A stretch of DNA of 16,839 nt from Hydnum rufescens UP504. Its lineage: Eukaryota > Basidiomycota > Agaricomycetes > Cantharellales > Hydnaceae. This document shows positions 8,461 through 15,486 of this stretch, in pieces (position 1 is the stretch's first letter; the number at the start of each line of letters is the position of its first letter). A program made the position numbers and the translations under genes. The stretch spans positions 34,655-51,493 of the forward strand of contig MU129218.1 in NCBI GenBank assembly GCA_014904985.1, read 5' to 3'. The notes below the pieces were generated by a model that saw nothing but the letters and a program-made list of their open reading frames with translations, was not told the DNA's origin and made no database searches.

Positions 8461-9086
8461 TCAATGCCGGCAATTGCCAATACTCAAGAAACGCCCAAGT
8501 GCTGGTGCTGCAAGCACAGTACACAATAGTACCAAGCATGTGTATTTAAAATAAATACTATATAATAAATATTTGTCCAGGAAAACCCAAAGAAGATGAT
8601 GATAATGAGTCAGAGCTCAATAAGGCATGAGATGGGTAATTACAGAGTGGATTGGGCCATCAGAATTAGCCCAAATTTAAATATAGTAGTGTTATATATA
8701 CACTCTACATGGGCGATTAATTATCTCGGACGATTCTCGCATTTTCAATTTTTCACGCCCTATTTAGGGAATTGAAGGTGTGAAACATTGAAAAATGCGA
8801 GAATCGTCCGAGATAATTAATCGCCCATGTAGAGTGTATATATAACACTACTATATTTAAATTTGGGCTAATTCTGATGCGTAGAAGTGGCCCTATCCAC
8901 TCTGTAATTACCCATCTCATGCCTTATTGAGCTCTGACTCATTATCACCGTCTTCTTCGGGTTTTCCTGGACAAATATTTATTAGATAGTATTTATTTTA
9001 AATACACATGCTTGGTACTATTGTGTACTGTGCTTGCAGCACCAGCGCTTGGGCATTTCTTGAGTATTGGCAATTGCTGGCATTGA
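8461..9086. repeat. Long inverted repeat, ~300-bp arms, between divergent units
   Basis: The left arm (8461-8759) and right arm (8777-9086) are near-identical in reverse complement, with a spacer of about 17 bp. The outer ends are TCAATGCC (8461) and GGCATTGA (9079); the inner ends are TTCACGCC and GGTGTGAA. Differences are scattered substitutions and one insertion of about 10 bp in the right arm near 8880. The arms include the beginnings of the exon-1 copies of units M2 and P, so the two units diverge from the axis of a near-palindrome. As single strand it could form a very long hairpin. Confidence 0.9.
8693..8845. promoter_or_regulatory. Putative divergent core promoter (TATA in each arm)
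   Basis: TTATATATA occurs at 8693-8700 and its mirror TATATATAA at 8837-8845. Each is about 155-165 bp before the matching ATG (8539 on the minus strand, 9008 on the plus strand). As the arms are mirror copies, promoter signals would be duplicated and point outward. This is inferred from TATA-like sequence and geometry only; no start site is known. Confidence 0.35.
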
Positions 9087-9573
9087 ATCTGCATCTTGCT
9101 TCCTATCTCAGCAACCACAACAAGCAACCGCCCAAAAAGGCAACCACACAACCATGCACCTGCCGCTGCGGGTGTGTGGTCACAAGGTGAGTGTTTTTTC
9201 TAGTAGATACAATGGCGCAAAAAGAGCAGCAAAAGCTGCTCTTTTTGTGCTGCTTTGGAACATTTTACTAACGTCTCTTTATTTATTTTAGATTGAGGCC
9301 TCATCCAACACAGGATGAGAGCCTACAGAAACATGACACAGCAACACGACATCCGGCAACGCGACATAGAAACGCGATGCACAACAGCACGACACACAAT
9401 GCGCCAAACAAAGATGTGCCAAACAAAGACGCACCAAACAAAGACGCAACACACAGCAATGCGACACGCAGCAACACGACCTATGGCAACGTGCCAAACA
9501 AGGATGCAACCACGCCAAATGAGGCCCCCAGGAACCACACACCCGCCATGGCGGGTGTGTGGTACTATATAAT
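9008..9573 (+). CDS. Possible short spliced ORF in exons 1-2 of unit P
   Basis: I do not recognise this protein. Exon 1 (ATG 9008, to 9186) joins exon 2 (9292-9573) in one open frame, phase 2, making about 153 residues. Six codons into exon 3 the frame reaches TGA (9695). The N-terminus MLGTIVYCACSTSAWAF is hydrophobic and could be a signal anchor or secretion signal. The second half is rich in Asn, Thr, Pro and Asp, with NKD repeats (APNKDVPNKDAPNKDA) and several N-x-S/T sequons. Exon 1 of the copy at 11.4-11.55 kb keeps the same frame and splice phase, but its second exon stops after about 18 codons, and the M2 copy is closed by the CAG region. Translation is possible but weakly supported. 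Confidence 0.3.
9151..9291 (+). repeat. Module: B hairpin + intron 1 with A hairpin
   Basis: B stem 9151-9180, with two mismatches (ACCATGCACCTGC / GCGGGTGTGTGGT). Intron 9187-9291 (105 bp): donor AAG|GTGAGT, branch TTTACTAAC, acceptor TTTTAG. A stem 9218-9247: CAAAAAGAGCAGC, loop AAAA. Confidence 0.82.
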
Positions 9574-9677
9574 GTGAGTCGCCCCCCCAGTAACTACAGG
9601 CATGCAAAAAGAGCAGCTTTCGCTGCTCTTTTTGCGTGGTCTTTAACTCCTAACTAATGTATAATCTTATATTCTAG
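9534..9677 (+). repeat. Module: perfect 30-bp B palindrome + intron 2 with A hairpin
   Basis: B stem 9534-9563 is a perfect 30-bp palindrome (arm ACCACACACCCGCCA). Intron 9574-9677 (104 bp): donor AT|GTGAGT, branch CTAACTAAT, acceptor TTCTAG. A stem 9604-9635: GCAAAAAGAGCAGC, loop TTTC. Confidence 0.82.
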
Positions 9678-9794
9678 GTCACCACTTCCTGCGTGAATGA
9701 ATACCCATGCAAGAACCCCCATAACCCTGCCCATTGACACCCAAACGAGGGGACCTGTACAAACCGCTGCACATACGAGCTGGAGTACAGCTCC

Positions 9795-9944
9795 AGTACC
9801 CCACACCTGCTGCAGCGGGTGTGGGGTACTACAAAGTAAGACTTCTTTTTTTATTTTTTTATTCTTGTGGTGCAAAAAGAGCAGCATAAGCTGCTCTTTT
9901 TGCGCTGCTTTGGAATATTTTACTAATGTCTTTATTTATTTCAG
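9795..9944 (+). repeat. Module: B hairpin + intron 3 with A hairpin
   Basis: B stem 9795-9830: AGTACCCCACACC / GGTGTGGGGTACT, a CCCC/GGGG version of the CCACA/TGTGG stem with both arms changed. Intron 9836-9944 (109 bp): donor GTAAGA, branch TTTACTAAT, acceptor TTTCAG. A stem 9872-9903, loop ATAA. Confidence 0.8.
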
Positions 9945-10151
9945 ATTGAGGCCTCATCCAACAACGAGAGCCCAAACAGCAATGTGACACACGGAAATGC
10001 AACAGGGCAACACAACACACAGCAACGCAACACATGGCAATGCGACACATGGAAACGCGCCATGGCAATGCACCAAATGCCAACATGCCAACGATGCAAC
10101 ATACGGCACTGCGCCAAACAAGGGCGCAACCACATCGGATAATGCCCCAGG

Positions 10152-10302
10152 AATCACACACCCGCCATGGTGGGTGTGTGGTTCTATACTAGGTGAGTTC
10201 CTGCCCCCCCCCAGTACCTACAGGCACGCAAAAAGAGCAGCTTTCGCTGCTCTTTTTGCATGATGTTTAATTTTTAACTAATTTAAATGTCATCTTGTCT
10301 AG
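10152..10302 (+). repeat. Module: B hairpin + intron 4 with A hairpin
   Basis: B stem 10152-10182 (CACACACCC..GGGTGTGTG core). Intron 10193-10302 (110 bp): donor AG|GTGAGT, branch TTAACTAAT, acceptor TCTAG. A stem 10228-10259: GCAAAAAGAGCAGC, loop TTTC. Confidence 0.82.
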
Positions 10303-10431
10303 GTCTCGAGTCCTCCTGCAAACGAATACCAACGCAAAACCCCCACCACCCCACTTATCGACACCCGAACGACAGGGCACAGAGAAGACCTGTGTGAATG
10401 GTCATATGGATGACCTGGAGTCCACGGCCCC

Positions 10432-10583
10432 AGTACCCCACACCCCTGCAGTGGGTGTGGGGTACTACAAGGTATGTTTTATTTTTTATTTTTATTCCTT
10501 ATTCTTGTGGCACAAAAAGAGCAGCATAAGCTGCTCTTTTTGTGCTACATTCATGTTTACTACTTCATTAGCTACTTCTCTAG
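10432..10583 (+). repeat. Module: B hairpin + intron 5 with A hairpin
   Basis: B stem 10432-10466 (AGTACCCCACACC / GGTGTGGGGTACT, like the module at 9795). Intron 10472-10583 (112 bp): donor AAG|GTATGT, weak branch, acceptor TCTAG. A stem 10510-10545: perfect 16-nt arms starting GCACAAAAAG, loop ATAA. Confidence 0.8.
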
Positions 10584-10791
10584 ATATTGGACCAGAACCC
10601 GCATGAACCCCCGACCACAGACCCACCGAACGACATGCCCCGAATGAAAACCAGGAATGAAACCATGCATGACCGCACAAACAAAAACTGGGAATGAAGC
10701 CACGAAGGCCCACACGAACGAAAACCGTGAGCAACACCCCCTTGAGGGATTACCCAAATGGAACCCAGGCCCGGACTGGGGTGACATCCAG

Positions 10792-10947
10792 GTAAGTACT
10801 TTTTCTTTAGCTACACTTGCACAAGAAGAGCAGCCTCTGGCTGCTCTTCTTGGGCACAGGGTGAGCCCCACTGGGCGAGCCTATGGATGTATATACTAAT
10901 ATAATAATAATAATAATAATAATAAATTAATAATGCGTAATCTGCAG
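10792..10947 (+). repeat. Last intron of unit P with A hairpin and (TAA)n
   Basis: Donor CAG|GTAAGT at 10792. A stem 10822-10852: CAAGAAGAGCAGCC / GGCTGCTCTTCTTG, where AAAAAG/CTTTTT has become AAGAAG/CTTCTT on both arms. A TACTAAT branch-like site (about 10893) is followed by (TAA)n at about 10898-10930 and a CTGCAG acceptor at 10947. It is longer than the others (156 bp), and no B hairpin is found before it. Confidence 0.65.
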
Positions 10948-11104
10948 GGGCCCCTGGGCTCCTTGGGGGGCCCCTTGATTGTATTGCAGGGGCCCCTGGG
11001 GGCCCCCACATGTAAAGACCCAGTTAGATATGATAAATGCAATGCTCATGATATCTAATATGATGCGGAAAAGTGACTGACCAGCCTGGTACTGAATTAC
11101 TTAC
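10948..11104. repeat. GGGGCCCC boundary block
   Basis: Two GCAGGGGCCCCTGGG copies (10944-10958 and 10987-11001) with further GGGGCCCC runs, ending GGGGGCCCCCAC. It is the counterpart of the block at 5541-5610 and lies where unit P and unit M3 converge tail to tail. Both strands read CAG/GGGGCCCC, so it could also supply 3' splice sites for both units. Confidence 0.55.
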
Positions 11105-11112
11105 CTTACATA

Positions 11113-11146
11113 GAACCATGCACCCACTGTGGCAGGTGTATGGTTC
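11113..11146 (-). repeat. B hairpin before an orphan donor
   Basis: Stem GAACCATGCACC / GGTGTATGGTTC with one mismatch, a variant of GAACCACACACC. The donor AAG|GTAAGT follows on the minus strand (intron start 11104). Its intron would lack an A hairpin and run into the GGGGCCCC block. Confidence 0.65.
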
Positions 11147-11300
11147 ATACAGCCACTTGTTGGCTGTGTTCTTGCCTATGGTCTTGTTGGTCGCGGTTTC
11201 ATTCATTGTTTTTGCCTCGCATGTGTCTGCTTGGGGTTTGGCCATTCACATGCCTGTTATTAGGTGGGGTCCCACTTCATGCCCCGGATCAGGCCACAAT

Positions 11301-11444
11301 CTAAGAGAATAAAGATTAGTTAGTAAAGATATTTAAAGCAGCACAAAAAGAGCAGCTTTTGCTGCTCTTTTTGTGCTGTTGTATCTATTACAACAGAAAA
11401 ACTTACCTTGTATGACCACACACCCGCTGCCGCGGGTGTGTGGT
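11301..11444 (-). repeat. Module: B hairpin + intron with A hairpin
   Basis: B stem 11415-11444: perfect 13-nt arms ACCACACACCCGC / GCGGGTGTGTGGT, loop TGCC. Intron 11301-11406 (106 bp): donor AAG|GTAAGT, branch TTTACTAACTAAT, acceptor CTTAG. A stem 11341-11376: perfect 16-nt arms starting GCACAAAAAG, loop TTTT. Confidence 0.8.
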
Positions 11445-11559
11445 TGTTGCCTTGCCTGTTCGGTGTGTGGCTGTGTAGTTTCGGAGACATGAACGCAATG
11501 CCAGCAATAGCCGGTACCCAAAAAGTGCCCAAGTGCCAGCCCTTCCACTGTTAATTGTT

Positions 11560-11850
11560 CATAAAAAAAATGCTTCCTAAGTCCAGATTGGGCCTCACAA
11601 AACTGCAGGGTCCTCACTGATCTAATATTTTGCAGGAAGTAAACTGATTTTCCACCTGGCAACTGTGATCTCAGTTCCAACTGGGGCCAGGCCGGCCAAC
11701 CGGGATTACTCCAGATTTATGGGGGTCCATGGCCATGTCCAGTAAATCGGTCCAAGTGTAGGTACTTAGACATTGACAGGGTTTGAACCAGTGTCATGCC
11801 AAAAGATACTAACTAGGCACATACCCTTACCCACTACACTACAGACCAGA
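11560..11850 (-). mobile_element. tRNA-derived SINE-like element
   Basis: On the minus strand the head reads like a tRNA gene. It has an A-box-like TAGTGTAGTGGGT (11829-11841) and a B-box-like GGTTCAAACCC (11779-11789) about 40 nt further on. These are the internal RNA polymerase III promoter pair. A body of about 200 bp without tRNA likeness follows, then a T-rich tail at 11561-11568 on the minus strand. This is the layout of a short interspersed element. I could not find convincing target-site duplications, so the ends are approximate. It sits exactly where exon 1 of unit M3 breaks off and may have disrupted that copy. Confidence 0.55.
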
Positions 11851-11895
11851 TACAGCTGTCCATACTTTTTTATGTATATAAGTCAGGTACATATT

Positions 11896-12000
11896 GTGGG
11901 GACACCCCGCAGACCCCGTCCGCTGCGCGGGGCTATCGCGGGGACACCCCGCACCCCGTCCGCTGCGCGGGGCTCTCACGGGGATATCCTGTATCCCCAT
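11896..12000. repeat. GC-rich tandem hairpin repeats
   Basis: Two or three tandem units of about 40-45 bp. GTGGGGACACCCCGC starts at 11896, its sister GCGGGGACACCCCGC at about 11938, and a decayed third starts near 11979. GGGG(T/A)..CCCC and CCCCGTCCGCTGCGCGGGG each fold on themselves. The block marks the sharp change from AT-rich repeat DNA to balanced gene-like DNA. It may be part of another dispersed repeat or a promoter-proximal element of the ABC gene. Confidence 0.6.
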
Positions 12001-12727
12001 CCGCTATCTGCCGCCGAGTTCTCGGGCGAGCCGTGACCCCGATCCCCGGTTTGACATTCGGGGGCTAAAAGACAAGAGCTCTGGGAGAGGCCAGTCCGGG
12101 AATCTGCCACTAGGTTGGCACCAAATTTTGGGGCCGGATCCGGGAATTCGCCTCTAGGAAAATCTCAAAATCGCCCCCAAATCCGGGAACCTTGGATCTA
12201 GGATCCAACAGTAGTCGCGGGGGTCCTTGCCCAGTGCGAATCCTGTTGGTAACACGATTCCACGTGGCATCAAGTCAGGGACCCCCTAACTGACAACCCA
12301 TCAAGATTTTCGGATACGCCCCTGATGTCCTATTCGATTAACGTCTTCCAACCGGGCAGGGCCTAGAAGTTCATCCCCATTTGGCTGGAAATACGTGTTT
12401 GGATTCCAGCGCCCTGGGGAGAAGTGCAACCACACCGCACCCCGGAAGACCTGTCAACGTCAACGTCAACGTCAATGTCAATCCTGCCGTTCGTTGATTC
12501 GCGGCATCCTGTCAGCCGCCATCATAATTGCATATGATCCTTGCGTCAAGGATGAGTCTAATCCCCCATTCTTCATCTTCCCCTTTTCCTTCATTGTGGC
12601 CCTCTCGGCGCGATTGAATTATGACCGCGGAGAAAAACATCGATCTCAAGGTAGTTCCCTCCACTCTCCCCTCAGGTTTCCGACATTCGCGATAACAACT
12701 TTGTATGGCTAATGGACAATTTGATAG
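12001..12727. other. Upstream region of the ABC gene, no exon assigned
   Basis: No recognised protein. A (GTCAAC)n hexamer repeat lies at 12453-12482. A frame open over 12395-12712 has a Cys-containing, partly hydrophobic translation that I cannot match to anything. It may hold first exons of the ABC gene. Candidate acceptors before the first recognised exon are at 12727 (GATAG) and 12741 (CTAAG), but no donor or start codon can be fixed. Confidence 0.4.
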
Positions 12728-15486
12728 GCCTCCCCTCTAAGTGATCATATATTGGAATGGAAAAACCTCAGTTTGTCCATTCCCAAGAGCGACAAAATAA
12801 TTCTCCACCCTCAATCTGGATCACTCGGATCTGGGAAAGTCCTAGCAAGTGGGTGTTCATCCAAGTGTTGGTCCTCGTGTGTGCTCGAAAAGTTCAATTG
12901 GGCATTCTGTTTGTAGTCATGGGGCCGTCAGGTGCCGGGAAAAACATCGTTTCTGGATGTCATTAGCCAGAGAGTATTGTCGAGTGATCCCGGCGCTTCG
13001 GTGTGTTCATTGTGGTCTAGTTCTGTTGCGGGAATTTTTAAGGACGATATTCTTTAGATCACATTTGACGGTCACCGCTTTAGCATGCGGGACCTTGGCT
13101 CCTATGTTTCCCAGGACAATGCCCTCCATGGCTTCCTTACTGTCAAGGATAATCTTCGATATTCGGCTCTCCTCTCGTGAGCGTTCAGTTATATTGTGCA
13201 TCTCGACCCCCTGTCCATAATGTTATCTTCTCGGGTAGATTGCCTCACGATACTCCAACAAACGTGATAGATGGAGTTGTGAAGAAAACTTTGCGTTCTC
13301 TAGGCCTTACCGACGTTCGAAAGAATCGTATCGGAACCTACTTCGAACGAGGAATTTCCAGAGGTCAGAAACGGCGTGTCACGATCGCATCATCAGTAAT
13401 CACCCAGCCTCGAATTCTCCTCTGTGACGAGCCTATGAGCGGTCTTGACAGTACGACTGGGTATCAAGTCGCCAGTGCAAGTGAGTGATTGAGATCGTAT
13501 TTTCGAACGTCAGAGTCCTGCTGGCTGACCTCTGACCCTCATGGTGCAGTTAAACGGTTAGCTCAGGAGACCAACACGGTCGTTCTTGCGAGCATACATC
13601 AACCGGATTTTGAAACGTTCAGTCTGTTCGACCACGTGCTCTTTTTAGCTAGTGGCCACTGTGTATACCAGGGTCCTATCGGTGAGATTTCCACATCTGA
13701 GCTGTTCTTCAAGGCCTTACATGACGCTCAATTTGAATGATTCCCCAAGGCGGTGTGGTGTCGTACTTTGTAAAGATTTGGATATCCATGCCCCCCTCAT
13801 GTGAACCCGGCTGATCACGTAATCAATATCATCAATACCAACTTCGACGTAGCAGAGACTGATGTCCCGAATCATGAGCGAATCCAACAACTGGCGGAGG
13901 CATGGATTGCACATGCCTCGAATCTCAATCCCTTGGGCTCTGACCTCGATAAGCGCAGCAGTGTGGGTATCACATCCCCCGGCCCAGGCACGACACTTGG
14001 GGGCGTTGAGACTGTGTTTGAGCCGGAACCAATCCGGACCCAGAAATCTTGGAATTATCGGGTCGTCGCAGAAGTGAGGAGGACTTGGATCCTTACCCAA
14101 CGCACCGCCACTCATCATTCGTCGCAATGTCATGCTCACTGGACTTCGATTACTCACGTATGGTGCGTAGGTGATACCTCGCATGCCCATTTCTACTGGC
14201 TTAAGAGATTTTGGAACGGGAAAGGGGCTACGAGTGTACTGCTGGCGACAGTGTGGTTGCATATGGAAAAAGACGGATGCCAGGGTCAATGATCGCATAT
14301 CGGTCAGTTCGTAGTTCTGGCCGGTGTCTGGACCACTAACAATTAGATATTTTATATCAGGTCCATTTCTTTTCCCTCGCTGTTTTGAGTGGGATGAGGT
14401 AAGATCAATTGTCAACTGATCACCGCTGCACTAGAAGCCGCCCTATTTTTTTTTTCCCAGTGTTGCTGCCGTGCCTCTTTATTTGGAGGAGCGCCCCGTC
14501 TTTATTCGAGAGTATGTCGGCCAAGTTAGGCCTGTCTGTTTTCCAGCCTCACCGTCGTTTTCCATCCCAAGGCGTAACAATGGATTGTACGGTGCTGGAG
14601 TGTATACAATTGCGAACACCGTAGTCTTCATACCGTATTTATTTGTTTGTGCCGTGCTCTATTCCTGCGTCAGGTACGTGGTTCCCTTCGACGCTTGTTC
14701 CGTTCATTGTAAGCATGGAGCTACGCGAGCAGTTACTGGGCGGTCGGACTCAAATCGAATGCTTGGGCATTTTGTCGTTTCATATCCTACGTATTTCTCA
14801 GCATGTACGCTGCTGAGGCCCAGGTGCATTTGGTTATGACATTCTTCGGAATGCGGCACTCCCGCCTGAGCATTTTCTATTTCCAAAGGCCCTTTTAGTG
14901 GCGGCTATAATCCCTAATTTCGTCGGCGCATTAGCTTTCGGGGGGTTCCTTACGGGATTCTGGATGGTGCGTAACTGAAAGCAGGGGTCAGCAGCAAACT
15001 ATCTTACAGTTCTTTTTTGTTTCAAGTGTGTTCAGGGTTTCCTAGTAAGGACGCCTAGTTTGCCACGATTCTGGTATTACTGGGCGCACTGGATCAACTA
15101 TCAGGCATGTTCTTGGAGGCTTGTTTTTGGCTTGACGACTGCCTAACACAACCAAACCAAAGTAGACATTTGCGTTCAGCTTGCTTGTGCAAAACGACTT
15201 TGAGGGTGAAACTTTTACTTGTGCTACTCTCGCCGACGGATCGTGTCACTGCAGTGTTCCGAGCTCCTTGATTGCGAAGGGTCAGTGTGCTGTAACAGGG
15301 GCCGATATTCTCAAGGTCGGCGGCCACTTCACTCACCACTGAATGCTAAATCGGGGACTAATGTTCTGGTATGTGCAGTCCCTTGATATTTCCCATTTTT
15401 CACCCGGGTTTTACGTGGGTGTTATGCTGGTGATATGTGTTCTGTATCGACTGGCGTTCTATCTCGTCTTGATTTTCCGCAAGTGA
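12728..15486 (+). pseudogene. ABCG (White-type) half-transporter gene with four frame lesions
   Basis: ATP-driven membrane exporter of the ABCG family, with the nucleotide-binding domain before six membrane spans. Hand-splicing gives exons 12728-12848, 12917-13000, 13058-13176, 13239-13480, 13550-13681, 13750-14162, 14225-14302, 14361-14398, 14461-14511, 14572-14673, 14733-14823, 14889-14966, 15027-15104, 15166-15315 and 15379-15486 (TGA). Introns are 57-69 bp. Motifs in order: Walker A GPSGAGK (12922), signature GISRGQKRR (usually SGGQ), Walker B/D-loop DEPMSGLDS, H-loop ASIHQP, GYPCPPHVNPADH, span LLATVWL, EERPVFIRER, RFWYYWAHWINY, a Cys-rich outer loop and a last span ending FRK. One extra base each at 12940-12944 (A-run), 13777-13779 (T-run), about 14110 and about 14272 breaks the frame; without them the exons total 627 codons. 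The true N-terminus is not found. Substrate unknown. It may be a young pseudogene, or the lesions may be sequencing errors. Confidence 0.82.
15105..15165 (+). other. GC-AG intron in the ABC gene
   Basis: The join WINYQ|TFAF requires an intron from 15105 to 15165 that starts CAG|GCATGT and ends GTAG, with GCCTAAC as branch site. GC donors are a known minor class in fungi. Its donor hexamer is the same as that of the array intron at 7505-7600. Confidence 0.7.

Larger units (their letters stand above)
9008..10947 (+). ncRNA. Hairpin array unit P (plus-strand unit)
   Basis: Plus-strand mirror of unit M2. Exons: 9008-9186 (the ATG is taken as the left bound; the true 5' end is unknown), 9292-9573, 9678-9835, 9945-10192, 10303-10471 and 10584-10791. 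Six introns separate and follow them. Exons 2 and 4 both begin ATTGAGGCCTCATCCAAC, and exons 3 and 5 are alike, so a two-exon block of about 650 bp was duplicated in tandem. The exons are built of loose repeats such as AACGCGACACACAGCAAC. Frames do not stay open through the chain (stops at 9695 in exon 3 and 9985 in exon 4), so a long protein is unlikely. The last intron holds a (TAA)n tract. Confidence 0.6.
11105..11560 (-). ncRNA. Hairpin array unit M3 (short minus-strand copy)
   Basis: A third copy of the unit start. The exon-1 part (about 11550 down to 11407) matches exon 1 of units M2 and P in the block CTTGGGCA..TATTGGCAATTGCTGGCATTG, with many changes. It is followed by a B hairpin, intron 11301-11406 and exon 11105-11300. 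That exon starts ATTGTGGCCTGATCC (compare ATTGAGGCCTCATCC in unit P) and ends with a second B hairpin and donor AAG|GTAAGT (intron start 11104). After that no A hairpin is found, and the unit stops at the GGGGCCCC block. The ATG region of exon 1 is cut off by the SINE-like element at about 11560. Confidence 0.5.

Noticed and set aside
9008..10791. One continuous protein encoded by all six exons of unit P
   Set aside because: In-frame stops at 9695 and 9985 and changing splice phases prevent one open frame through exons 1-6.
13717..14415. 232-codon minus-strand frame
   Set aside because: It is antisense to exons and introns of the ABC gene, whose plus-strand motifs are unmistakable. No domain is seen in the minus frame.
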